A stretch of DNA of 64,000 bases. Origin: an uncultured Clostridia bacterium (lineage in GTDB: Bacteria; Bacillota; Clostridia; TANB77; CAG-508). Of the stretch, positions 53,916-62,196 are shown piece by piece. Position 1 is the first letter of the stretch; each line of letters begins with the position of its first letter. The notes under the pieces are model-generated. The model searched no databases and was not told where the DNA came from. It saw nothing but the letters and a program-made list of their open reading frames with translations. The DNA lies in contig CAPXSA010000008.1 in NCBI GenBank assembly GCA_948735595.1, positions 23,519-87,518 of the forward strand, in the 5' to 3' direction. The position numbers and the translations under genes were made by a program.

Positions 53916-55060
53916 TGGCAAATATTTTGGATTATTTAACATGGAGAGGAGATATTCCATTTTCACAAGTTCCACTAAATGAGATAGATAGCCTTATTTT
54001 ATCTAGAATTTCTTATTTTCCCTTTGATAATTTATTTCAAGGAGAAGAGAAAATAACGATAGAAAAAGCTTACAAGAGATTTAGAAAAGAAAAGGATAAA
54101 ACAGTATTACAAGTTGATGATTTAGATTTATTTCCTGCAGTGGCTCAATGTGCAAGGTATAAAGATTTGGTTTTATTAGACTATATTAACAAAGTAGAGC
54201 CAAAAGAAGAAAAACAATTTTCAGCAATTACAATATGCTTACCTAATAATATTTTGTATGTTTCTTTTAGAGGCACAGACAATACCTTAATTGGTTGGAA
54301 GGAAGATTTCAATATGAGTTTTTCCTCCCATGTACCATCTCAAAAAGATAGTAAAGTTTATTTAGATAATATAGCTAGTAAATATGAAGGAGATATTATT
54401 GTAGGGGGGCATTCAAAAGGTGGTAATTTAGCAGTATATGCTGCAACTTTTTGCAATGATGAAACTAAGAAAAGAATTAAAGTAATCTATAATGAAGATG
54501 GCCCGGGTTTTGATGATGATATTGTTCAAACAGCAGAATATCAAAAAATGATTCAAAAAGTACACACCTATATTCCTCAGTCTTCAGTGATTGGTAGATT
54601 ATTAAATCATCAAGAAACATACACAGTAGTCCAAAGCACGGCAAATGGCATTATGCAACATGATTTATATAGTTGGCAAGTATTAGGTAGTAAATTCATT
54701 TCTGTAGAAGAGGTAACAAATGGAAGCCTATTAGTGGACAAAACGATTAAAGACTGGGTAAGGGAAGTATCTCCTAAACAAAGAGCACAATTTATAGAAG
54801 TATTGTTTGACATTCTCAACTGCACAGAAGCTACTACATTGGAAGAACTATCAACTAAAAAGATAGCAACTGCTAGATTATTAGTAAAGAGATATCAAAG
54901 TATAGAGGATGAAAATAAAGAATTGATTTCAAAAACAATGCATGCACTGTTAGGAATTATTAAGAATAATGTGATGGGAAATATTTCTAAAAAGAGTGGG
55001 AAGAAATCTAGAAAGATAAAAGGAGAAAGAATTTCAACGAGTAACATTATTTTAAGGTAA
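53915..55060 (+). CDS. Mbeg1-like / lipase-3-type alpha/beta hydrolase
   Basis: A 381-residue soluble protein of the DUF2974 (Mbeg1-like) alpha/beta-hydrolase group, related to class 3 lipases. The start ANILDYLTWRGDIPFSQVPL is a hallmark; YVSFRGTDNTLIGWKEDFNM corresponds to the oxyanion-side segment; the nucleophile Ser is in VGGHSKGGNLAVYAA (about 167-169). The acid and His residues are less certain. There is no signal peptide. Substrate unknown. It overlaps the preceding membrane-protein gene by one base. Confidence 0.87.
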   Translation: MANILDYLTWRGDIPFSQVPLNEIDSLILSRISYFPFDNLFQGEEKITIEKAYKRFRKEKDKTVLQVDDLDLFPAVAQCARYKDLVLLDYINKVEPKEEKQFSAITICLPNNILYVSFRGTDNTLIGWKEDFNMSFSSHVPSQKDSKVYLDNIASKYEGDIIVGGHSKGGNLAVYAATFCNDETKKRIKVIYNEDGPGFDDDIVQTAEYQKMIQKVHTYIPQSSVIGRLLNHQETYTVVQSTANGIMQHDLYSWQVLGSKFISVEEVTNGSLLVDKTIKDWVREVSPKQRAQFIEVLFDILNCTEATTLEELSTKKIATARLLVKRYQSIEDENKELISKTMHALLGIIKNNVMGNISKKSGKKSRKIKGERISTSNIILR

Positions 55061-55073
55061 AATAAAGATTAAT

Positions 55074-55102
55074 TTGCAATATTATGTAGATTATGATATA
55101 AT
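55074..55102 (+). promoter_or_regulatory. Promoter of the small GC-richer gene
   Basis: TTGCAA (55074-55079), 17 bases, TATAAT (55097-55102), with TG two bases before the -10 box. Confidence 0.75.
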
Positions 55103-55152
55103 AAAAGATACAAATCTGCTATTAGCAGAGAATATATTGGAGGTTTTATATT

Positions 55153-55485
55153 ATGGTGCAGTTCTTGAATAGAGCTGAAATCGTAGAGCAGCTAAACAAT
55201 GTAACAGGAATGGAAAAAATCTTGTTACTGCGGAGCTCCATGGCAATGGATAAAGTCCTGGAACTGTTAGGACCTGAAGAAAAAGATAGTATTGCATCAA
55301 TGTGGCTGAATGGTTCGTTTGATGGACTGACATATGGCATGAGAATGCAAATTAGCGAAAATGTGCCTGAGTGTCAGGCAATTTTTCAGGAGACCAGCAT
55401 AGCCATGCGAGTGCTTGCTGCTTCGATGTGGAAGGCTGGAAGTTTTAGTGGCGAAAACTGGAACAAAGGCCTGCTAAAATTATAA
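55153..55485 (+). CDS. Small protein of unknown function, GC-richer gene
   Basis: A 110-residue soluble, mostly helical protein (VQFLNRAEIVEQLNNVTG; then GPEEKDSIASMWLNGSF; ends WKAGSFSGENWNKGLLKL). The two similar segments SMWLNGSFDG and SMWKAGSFSG suggest an internal repeat of about 45 residues. TTGGAGG precedes the ATG. Composition is clearly less AT-rich than its neighbours, with an in-frame CGG at 55231-55233. It is a complete single-gene unit with its own promoter and terminator between two native operons. No family recognised. Confidence 0.7.
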   Translation: MVQFLNRAEIVEQLNNVTGMEKILLLRSSMAMDKVLELLGPEEKDSIASMWLNGSFDGLTYGMRMQISENVPECQAIFQETSIAMRVLAASMWKAGSFSGENWNKGLLKL

Positions 55486-55520
55486 AATCAAACCTCAATC
55501 TCGCCGACAAGTACAACGGC

Positions 55521-55547
55521 AGCCCCACTTTGGTGGGGTCTTTTTTA
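55521..55547 (+). terminator. Terminator after the small GC-richer gene
   Basis: CCCCAC (55523-55528) pairs with GTGGGG (55533-55538), extended by G-U/A-T pairs, followed by a run of T residues from 55541. Confidence 0.88.
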
Positions 55548-55573
55548 TTTTCAAAATTTTTTTAAAATGTCAC

Positions 55574-55601
55574 TTACTTGTCACTTTGGATATCGTATAA
55601 T
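55574..55601 (+). promoter_or_regulatory. Promoter of the ABC exporter genes
   Basis: TTACTT (55574-55579), 16 bases, TATAAT (55596-55601), 32 bases before the start codon. Confidence 0.6.
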
Positions 55602-55633
55602 AAAATCAACAAAGTAAAGAAAGGATAAAAAAC

Positions 55634-56305
55634 ATGGAAATTTTAAGAGTTGAAAATTTAAGTAAAGTTTATGGAAAAGGAGCAGCTAAAGTAGTAGCGC
55701 TTGATAATGTTTCTTTTAGTATAGCAAAAGGAGAATTTGTAGCAATTGTAGGTGCATCAGGGAGTGGAAAATCTACTTTATTACATCTAATTGGTGGAGT
55801 AGATAGACCCACTAGCGGAAAAGTATTTATTGATGGAAAAGATATTTATGGCTTTAATGATGATGAACTTGCTATTTTTAGAAGAAGACAAGTAGGACTT
55901 ATTTATCAGTTCTATAACTTAATACCTATTTTAAATGTAGAAGAAAATATTACACTACCACTTAGCTTAGATAATCGCAAAATTGACTCAAAAAGATTAA
56001 ATGATTTAATTAGGTTATTAGGCTTAGAAAGTAGAAAAACACATCTACCAAACGAATTATCAGGTGGACAACAACAAAGAACTTCTATTGGAAGGGCAAT
56101 GATAACTAATCCAGCCATTATTTTAGCAGATGAGCCAACAGGAAACTTAGATTCAAAATCTAGTGATGAAATTGTAGAGTTATTAAAAAGATCAAATAGA
56201 GATTACAAACAAACTATTGTTATGATTACACATAATATGGAAATTGCTAAAATAGCAGATAGAATTATTAAAATTGAAGATGGAAAAATTGTGAAGGATA
56301 TGTAG
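55634..56305 (+). CDS. ABC transporter ATPase, MacB/BceA type
   Basis: A 223-residue ATPase of the FtsE/LolD/MacB/BceA branch. Walker A GASGSGKST (about 37-45), Q-loop YQFYNLIPILNVEENI, signature LSGGQQQRTSIGRAM, Walker B IILADEPTGNLDSKSS and the switch His in VMITHNME are all present. It pairs with the FtsX-type permease starting 20 bases downstream. Such pairs expel or sense antimicrobial peptides or act in mechanotransmission rather than ordinary transport. GAAAGGAT precedes the ATG. Confidence 0.95.
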   Translation: MEILRVENLSKVYGKGAAKVVALDNVSFSIAKGEFVAIVGASGSGKSTLLHLIGGVDRPTSGKVFIDGKDIYGFNDDELAIFRRRQVGLIYQFYNLIPILNVEENITLPLSLDNRKIDSKRLNDLIRLLGLESRKTHLPNELSGGQQQRTSIGRAMITNPAIILADEPTGNLDSKSSDEIVELLKRSNRDYKQTIVMITHNMEIAKIADRIIKIEDGKIVKDM

Positions 56306-56325
56306 AAAGGAGGGAATTACTCAAG

Positions 56326-58935
56326 ATGAAGATATTAAATAAAGTATCACTTAAAAATTTGAAATTAAATAGAAAGAGAACTGTTAGTACAGTTATTGGA
56401 ATTATTCTTTCTACTGCTCTAATTTGTGCAGCTTGTACATTAGCAACTAGCTTTCAAGCGACTTTAGTACAAAATGCGATTAATGAAACAGGATATTATC
56501 ATTTGTCATTAGAAAATCTTACTTTAAATGATGTTGAGACCATAAAGAATAATAGAGATGTTAAAGAAATTTTTAGTGTTCTGCAAGAAGGTTATGGTAT
56601 TTTGCCAAATGGAACCAATAAAGACAAACCATATTTGAAATTATGTTCTATGAATGAAGATACTTTTCAAAAGTTGAATTTTCAATTGGAAGAGGGAAGA
56701 TTTGCACAAAATAATGGGGAAATTGTGATTTCTCGCCATATTGAAACAAATGGAGAAGTTAAGTATAACATAGGAGACATCATTACAATTGAAGTAGGAA
56801 AAAGAGAAAGTTTAGATGGATACGAATTGCATCCAGGAAATCCTTATGACACAAAAACAGGAGAACATATTGTAAATAGCCAAACAAGAACTTTTAAAGT
56901 GGTAGGAATTATGAAAAGACCTAACATAAGTTTTGAAAATTTTAGTGATGTAGGATATACAGTTATTACAACTGGTGATACAAGTATTCCTAATGGAAAA
57001 ACAATGGGATATATTGCTTTAAAAGAACCAAAAGAATACAAAACATCTATTCCGCAATTATTAGGTGTATCTAGTATGGGAATTGTAGAGGAAAATAGTA
57101 CACCAATGAAATATGATGTTTCTGCTATTAACCACGAATTACTCAGATGGGAAGTATTTGCTTTTAGTGATACAACACTTATGATGTTATATAGCGTGAT
57201 TGGAGTGGTTGTAGTTATCATTCTATTTACTAGTGTATTTTGTATTAGAAATTCTTTTGCTATTTCTACTACAGAAAAAATTAAAATGTATGGTATGCTT
57301 TCTAGTATAGGTGCAACCAAAAAGCAAATTAAGAAAAGTGTTATATTCGAAGCTTTAGTGCTTGGAGTGATTGGTATTCCATTAGGAATTTTATCAGGAA
57401 TATTAGCAGTATGGGTATTACTTCAAATTGTTAACTATTTATTGGGGCCGGGAGCAATACTTGCTTATACAGATGGAATTTTATTTAAAGTTTCTATTAT
57501 TCCAATTATTCTATCCATAGTTCTTGGATTCTTAACAGTATATTTATCAGCTATGTCTTCAGCTAAAAAAGCAAGTAAGGTAAGTCCAATAGAACAATTA
57601 AGAAATACGAAGGATATTAAAATTAGTGGTAAACAATTGAAAACACCAAAAATCATCTCAAGAGTATTTAAGGTAGGTGGAGTTCTAGCATATAAAAACC
57701 TAAAAAGAAGTAAAAAGAAATATAGGACAACAGTCATATCTTTAGCAGTAAGTATTAGTATTTTTATTGCTATGAACGCTTTTTTACACAATGCATTAGA
57801 TATGGCAGGGAATTATTATGAAGATTATGACTATAATATTAATGTTTCGGCTCAGTCACCACATGTAATAAGTGAAGAAGAATTAAACCAAATCATGTCA
57901 GTTAGCAATATCAAAGAAAGTCACATTCTTTATGATAGTCAAAGAAGTTCTATTCACATTTTAGATTTAAATAAAGTGGATTATCAAGAAGAATTATTTG
58001 AAGAAGTGAAAATAGATTCTAAAACAGGGGCTGCCATTTTAGATAATAATGACAGAGTAATTCCAACAGGTAGAAAATATATGCTATTAGAAGTATTAGC
58101 ATTAGATAGCAAATCTTTTGCTCAATATGCTAAGAAAATTGGAAGCTCTTACGAAAAAGTAAAAGGAACAGGAATTTTATGTGATATGTATTCCTATTAT
58201 CAAGATGAGGTAGGAAATACAGTAGAACAAAGAGTATATAATTACCAAAAAGGAGAAAATATTGTAGGAGAGTATAACCAAAAAGAAGTTAGTATCCCTG
58301 TTAGTGAAATTAGCAAAATAAAGCCTTATGGATATGAAAACTATAGTTATCATGGTGGATATCTTGTTGTAGAATATGGAGTACATCCAGAGTTTAATTT
58401 TGAACCTAAGTTTATTACCATAGATTCGGATAATCCAGAACAGGTAGTTAAGGAAATCGAAAACCTAAAGCTAGATATCCATGTTAGAAATATGGAGGAA
58501 GAAGTAGCAGGGGAAAGGTCAATGATAATCGTTATTAACATTTTCTTATATGGATTTATTACAGTTATTAGCTTGATTGGAGTAACTAATATTTTTAACA
58601 CAATTACTTCTAATATGGAACTAAGACAAAAAGAGTTTGCGATGCTAAAGAGTATAGGAATGACTAAAAAGGAATTTAATCGTATGATTAATTTGGAAAC
58701 TGTATTTTATGGTACAAAATCTTTAATTTACGGAATTGCCTTAGGACTTCTTGCAACATTTGCACTATATAAATCATTTGCAGTTAAAATGGATAGTGGA
58801 ATTTACATTCCAGTAAATGCAATTATCATTTCAGTAGTTTTAGTATTTATTTTAGTTTTTCTAATTATGAGATATAGTTTAGGAAAAATTAATAAACAAA
58901 ATACAATAGAAACAATTAGAAATGAAAATGTGTAG
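56326..58935 (+). CDS. FtsX-family ABC permease
   Basis: An 869-residue permease. N-terminal helix (STVIGIILSTALICAACTLA), an extracytoplasmic MacB-type domain (~45-280), three helices around 285-415, a basic cytoplasmic linker, then a second helix (VISLAVSISIFIAMNAFL), another large extracytoplasmic domain (~490-725) and three final helices. FtsX-type segments (KMYGMLSSIGATKKQIKKSV and FAMLKSIGMTKKEFNRMI) appear twice, consistent with duplication. This is larger than BceB (~650) and resembles peptide-sensing or lipoprotein-type permeases of Clostridia. GGAGG precedes the ATG. Confidence 0.92.
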   Translation: MKILNKVSLKNLKLNRKRTVSTVIGIILSTALICAACTLATSFQATLVQNAINETGYYHLSLENLTLNDVETIKNNRDVKEIFSVLQEGYGILPNGTNKDKPYLKLCSMNEDTFQKLNFQLEEGRFAQNNGEIVISRHIETNGEVKYNIGDIITIEVGKRESLDGYELHPGNPYDTKTGEHIVNSQTRTFKVVGIMKRPNISFENFSDVGYTVITTGDTSIPNGKTMGYIALKEPKEYKTSIPQLLGVSSMGIVEENSTPMKYDVSAINHELLRWEVFAFSDTTLMMLYSVIGVVVVIILFTSVFCIRNSFAISTTEKIKMYGMLSSIGATKKQIKKSVIFEALVLGVIGIPLGILSGILAVWVLLQIVNYLLGPGAILAYTDGILFKVSIIPIILSIVLGFLTVYLSAMSSAKKASKVSPIEQLRNTKDIKISGKQLKTPKIISRVFKVGGVLAYKNLKRSKKKYRTTVISLAVSISIFIAMNAFLHNALDMAGNYYEDYDYNINVSAQSPHVISEEELNQIMSVSNIKESHILYDSQRSSIHILDLNKVDYQEELFEEVKIDSKTGAAILDNNDRVIPTGRKYMLLEVLALDSKSFAQYAKKIGSSYEKVKGTGILCDMYSYYQDEVGNTVEQRVYNYQKGENIVGEYNQKEVSIPVSEISKIKPYGYENYSYHGGYLVVEYGVHPEFNFEPKFITIDSDNPEQVVKEIENLKLDIHVRNMEEEVAGERSMIIVINIFLYGFITVISLIGVTNIFNTITSNMELRQKEFAMLKSIGMTKKEFNRMINLETVFYGTKSLIYGIALGLLATFALYKSFAVKMDSGIYIPVNAIIISVVLVFILVFLIMRYSLGKINKQNTIETIRNENV

Positions 58936-58941
58936 AAAAAA

Positions 58942-58976
58942 GAAGCAGGACCCCAAGTAGGGGTCCTGTTTCTGCT
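58942..58976. terminator. Bidirectional terminator after the ABC exporter
   Basis: CAGGACCCC (58946-58954) pairs with GGGGTCCTG (58960-58968) around AAGTA; outer AAGCAG/CTGCTT arms add further pairing. It also serves the convergent minus-strand gene. Confidence 0.88.
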
Positions 58977-58981
58977 TAAAA

Positions 58982-59611
58982 TTACTGGTGTTTTTTCCCG
59001 TTCTTTTTGGACTTAGAGCGGTTTTTTTGCTTCCGGCGGGAAGTATTGGGGTTCGGAACACCGTAGGTATCGGACCTCGTAGCTTCTTCTGCCTGCAGTT
59101 CTTTGAGATAGACTTGGGAGAACTGGGAAATTCCCATATTGGGAGTAGCGAGGGAAGAACAGTAGGTATAGTTGATGGGATTTGTGACAACCTCGGCAAC
59201 CTCAGGGAAGCTCATCATCTTAGACACCCTGCGCTCCAATTCCTCGAGGCAGGCAACCATGTCTAATGCGCTAGTAGCTTCGCTGATGCGGAAGCGGTCG
59301 GTGTCGAACTCGTTTTCGTCAACCAACCGGCACTTGAAGTACAATCTGCCGCTTGCAATAGTGGGCAGGCAGGCTTCTACTTCGGCCTTGAGAACAGTGA
59401 GAACCTCCAAAAGCTTGATCTTTTCCTTTTGAGCCGCTACCTTCTGTTTCCGTTCAGAGTTGAAGCCAAAAATGGACTTCTGAGAAGCGGAAGAGATGGT
59501 GGGGTCGAAAAGAAGGGAACGGGCTACTTTGTCAGTGGCAAGCTGTAGGGAGGTGTATACACCCTGAATTCTCATGACTGCATTTTCTTCCTTCGGTGTA
59601 ACTTTAAACAT
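58982..59611 (-). CDS. Protein of unknown function, GC-richer gene inserted between ABC and two-component genes
   Basis: A 209-residue soluble protein with helical, charged segments (KVTPKEENAVMRIQGVYTSL; KIKLLEVLTVLKAEVEACLP) and a very basic C-terminal tail (SRRKQKNRSKSKKNGKKHQ) that could bind nucleic acid. GGAGG lies 8 bases before the ATG at 59611; a longer frame from 59656 is rejected. It has a perfect minus-strand promoter and shares a terminator with the ABC genes. Base composition and codon use (at least three in-frame CGG codons) differ from both neighbours. It separates an ABC exporter from the two-component system that would normally adjoin it, so insertion is likely. No family recognised. 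Confidence 0.72.
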   Translation of the reverse strand: MFKVTPKEENAVMRIQGVYTSLQLATDKVARSLLFDPTISSASQKSIFGFNSERKQKVAAQKEKIKLLEVLTVLKAEVEACLPTIASGRLYFKCRLVDENEFDTDRFRISEATSALDMVACLEELERRVSKMMSFPEVAEVVTNPINYTYCSSLATPNMGISQFSQVYLKELQAEEATRSDTYGVPNPNTSRRKQKNRSKSKKNGKKHQ

Positions 59612-59684
59612 TGTTTTTCCTCCTAATTGATGTAATAAATTTTGAGTATATAGCAAGAGGTTTTTAAAAAAGGTATATACCTAT

Positions 59685-59713
59685 ATTATACTATTTTAAA
59701 CATATTATGTCAA
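59685..59713 (-). promoter_or_regulatory. Consensus promoter of the minus-strand GC-richer gene
   Basis: On the minus strand, TTGACA (59713-59708) and TATAAT (59690-59685) are 17 bases apart. Confidence 0.85.
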
Positions 59714-59767
59714 ATTATTGATTATTTGACTCTAATTTGATAAAATAGTTAAGAAATGGAGGAGAGT

Positions 59768-60421
59768 ATGGAAATTTTGTTAGTGGAAGACAATGAAATG
59801 GTAGCAAAAGGATTAATTTATTCATTGGAACAAAAAGGTTATCAAGTAATTCATAAAGCCAATGTAAAAAGTACAATAGAGTTTTTAGAAAAGAAGAAAG
59901 TAGAACTAGTTATTTTAGATATTTCTCTTCCAGATGGAAATGGATTTAATCTATATAGAGAAAGCATTAAACAAAAAGAGATACCAACTATCTTTTTAAC
60001 AGCGAAAGATGAAGAAGACGACATTGTAAGAGGATTAGAATTAGGTGCAGAAGACTATATTACAAAGCCATTTTCCACGAAAGAATTAATTGCTAGAATG
60101 CAAAAAGTATTACTTCGTCAAAAGAAAAATACAGTGATAACTGTTCAAGACATTAAATTTGATTTAGATAAAATGGTAGTGTATAAAGACAAAGAGGAAA
60201 TTACTTTTACAAGTCTAGAATTGAAAATATTGCATTTATTGTTTCTTAATATTAATAAGGTAGTAACACGAAATGATATTATTGATAAAATATGGGAATG
60301 GACGGGAAACGATGTTAATGATAATACCATTACGGTATATCTAAAAAGAATTAGAGAAAAATTAGATACAGATATGATAAAAACAATAAAAGGAATTGGG
60401 TATCGTATTGATGGCGATTAA
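59768..60421 (+). CDS. OmpR/PhoB-type response regulator
   Basis: A 217-residue DNA-binding regulator. The receiver domain has LLVEDNEMVAKGL (acidic pair), the phosphorylated Asp51 in LVILDISLPDG, IFLTAKDEEDD and YITKPFSTKEL (conserved Lys); the winged-helix domain follows with TFTSLELKILHLLFL and DNTITVYLKRIREKL. The start at 59768 follows GGAGG; an ATG four codons upstream overlaps that site. It is 14 bases from the kinase gene. The likely target is the ABC exporter upstream, as in Bce-like systems, though a GC-richer gene lies between. Confidence 0.95.
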   Translation: MEILLVEDNEMVAKGLIYSLEQKGYQVIHKANVKSTIEFLEKKKVELVILDISLPDGNGFNLYRESIKQKEIPTIFLTAKDEEDDIVRGLELGAEDYITKPFSTKELIARMQKVLLRQKKNTVITVQDIKFDLDKMVVYKDKEEITFTSLELKILHLLFLNINKVVTRNDIIDKIWEWTGNDVNDNTITVYLKRIREKLDTDMIKTIKGIGYRIDGD

Positions 60422-60435
60422 AGAAGGGAGAGAAG

Positions 60436-61653
60436 ATGAAGAATAAAATAGAATTAAAAAAGATTTTACTAATTAGTATCGTCATTATTGTTAGCTTTTT
60501 GCTTCTTTTTGCCATAGTACATCAAATACAGTATCAAACCTACACAAAACAGTTTAATGAAAAGTTAAATAGTATTATTGTAAAATTACAAGAAAAATAC
60601 CCTAATTTAACTCCTAATGAAATAATGAAAGTTTTAAATGATGATGAAAAAGTAGAAGCCGATTTATTAAGACAATATGGAATAGATTTAAAACAGGATG
60701 CCATTCTTTTAAAAAACGATGAAGCCTTTCAAAGATTTTTAGTACTAGACCTTATATTATTAGGATGCTTTAGCATTTCGTTGTTTACCCTTTTCATGGT
60801 ATATCATCGTAAAAAAGACAAAAAGTTAGTAGAGATCACCAATTATATAGAGCAAATTAATCAAGGAAATTATAGCTTAGATATTGATGACAATACAGAA
60901 GATGAATTATCTATTTTGAAAAATGAAATTTATAAAACAACAATCATGCTAAAAGAGGTAGCAGAAAATGCTAGAAATCAAGAACTTAGCTTAAAGAATT
61001 CTTTAGAAGATATTTCTCACCAGTTAAAAACACCTCTTACATCTATTATGATAATGCTAGATAATATGATAGATAACCCTGAAATGGATAAACAAACAAG
61101 AGAAGAATTTATTAAAGATTGCAAAAAAGAAATTACCAATATTCATTTCTTAGTGCAAGCACTCTTGAAATTATCCAAATTTGATGCGAATACTATTCAA
61201 TATCATAATCAAACTGTTTTAGTAAAAGAATTGATACAAGATGCAAAGAATAAAGTGTCCGTTTTGTGTGATTTGAAAAATGTAGATATTCAAGTAGAAG
61301 GAAATGATGTAGATACCATTTACTGTGATGATAAATGGCAAGTAGAAGCAATAACAAATTTATTAAAAAATGCTGTAGAATATTCTGAAAATGCAGGTAA
61401 AATAGAAGTAAGTTATGTACAGAATAAGTTATATACACAAATACAAATTAGAGATTATGGAAAGGGAATTGATAGTAGTGACTTACCATATATTTTTGAA
61501 AGATTTTATAAAGGTTCCAACTCTTCTAAAGATAGTGTTGGAATTGGATTAGCACTTGCCAAAAGCATTATTGAAAAAAATAATGGCAGTGTTTTTGTAG
61601 AAAGCAAATTAGGAGAGGGAACCACCTTTACTATTCAATATTTTAAGTTTTAA
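60436..61653 (+). CDS. Sensor histidine kinase
   Basis: A 405-residue membrane kinase: helix 1 (ILLISIVIIVSFLLLFAIV, about 10-28), an extracytoplasmic loop of about 65 residues, helix 2 (VLDLILLGCFSISLFTLFMV, about 101-120), a HAMP-like segment, the phosphorylated His195 in LEDISHQLKTPLTSI and the ATPase domain with AITNLLKNAVEYS (N box), IRDYGKGI (G1), YIFERFYKGSN (F) and GIGLALAKSIIE (G2). The moderate loop makes it larger than intramembrane-sensing BceS kinases and more VanS/PhoR-like. It pairs with the response regulator just upstream. Confidence 0.95.
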   Translation: MKNKIELKKILLISIVIIVSFLLLFAIVHQIQYQTYTKQFNEKLNSIIVKLQEKYPNLTPNEIMKVLNDDEKVEADLLRQYGIDLKQDAILLKNDEAFQRFLVLDLILLGCFSISLFTLFMVYHRKKDKKLVEITNYIEQINQGNYSLDIDDNTEDELSILKNEIYKTTIMLKEVAENARNQELSLKNSLEDISHQLKTPLTSIMIMLDNMIDNPEMDKQTREEFIKDCKKEITNIHFLVQALLKLSKFDANTIQYHNQTVLVKELIQDAKNKVSVLCDLKNVDIQVEGNDVDTIYCDDKWQVEAITNLLKNAVEYSENAGKIEVSYVQNKLYTQIQIRDYGKGIDSSDLPYIFERFYKGSNSSKDSVGIGLALAKSIIEKNNGSVFVESKLGEGTTFTIQYFKF

Positions 61654-61686
61654 GTAGTTCTAAATAAGAACTACTTTTCTTTTTTA
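61652..61686 (+). terminator. Terminator after the two-component system
   Basis: AAGTAGTTCT (61652-61661) pairs with AGAACTACTT (61667-61676), followed by TTCTTTTTT. The stem starts at the stop codon. Confidence 0.88.
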
Positions 61687-61735
61687 TAATACATCTTAAA
61701 GTAATAAAATATCACTATGAATCTATGAAATATCA

Positions 61736-61764
61736 TTGACAATTAATACATATATTGTTAAGAT
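61736..61764 (+). promoter_or_regulatory. Promoter ahead of the pilin-like remnant
   Basis: TTGACA (61736-61741), 17 bases, TAAGAT (61759-61764). The rest of 61687-61870 is very AT-rich and shows no gene. Confidence 0.6.
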
Positions 61765-61870
61765 ATATACGAATAACATATTTGGAAATATATAATTAAA
61801 AATGTTGTATAAGATTAGCCAAAAATGTAAAAACTATACATAAGAATAAAAAGAAGGAGTAAACGAAGGA

Positions 61871-62005
61871 ATGAAAAAGATAAACCAAAAATTAGGAAAT
61901 AGCAATGGAATAACCCTTGTTGCCTTAGTAGTAACCATTGTTGTGGATTTGGTTTCTTATGACAAGAATAGAAAATATAGTAATTTAGTGGTTTTCAGCC
62001 TATAA
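61871..62005 (+). pseudogene. Truncated prepilin-type N-terminal segment
   Basis: A 44-residue frame starting MKKINQKLGNSNGITLVALV. Gly-Ile-Thr-Leu-Val-Ala-Leu-Val-Val-Thr-Ile-Val-Val is the N-terminal cleavage/methylation helix found on many pilin-like proteins of gut Clostridia, where a further hydrophobic stretch and a 100+ residue domain would follow. Here, after residue 25, the frame changes to unrelated residues (DLVSYDKNRKYSN) and stops. GGAG and GAAGGA lie upstream, and a promoter is present, so this is the start of a real gene whose body has been lost by deletion. The following 190 bases to the ORF6N gene are AT-rich with no recognised content. Confidence 0.7.
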
Positions 62006-62196
62006 TTTATATAGATTTATAATGGAATTGTTATTGTAAAAGATAATAATTCTATTTTTTATTATATCTAAGAGATAAATTTAACAATAATTATAAAAAG
62101 TATTTTAAAACTTCGGAAAAAATGATATTATATGTTAAGAAGATATCAACAAATATATAGAAATGAAAACGAATTGATAAACAGGAGGCAAAAATA

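Noticed and set aside
56844..57791. Minus-strand frames opposite the FtsX permease
   Set aside because: Antisense shadows of a strongly supported plus-strand gene; no start signals.
59726..59746. Promoter directly upstream of the response regulator (TTGACT / TAAAAT)
   Set aside because: The boxes are only 9 bases apart, so they do not form a sigma-A promoter.
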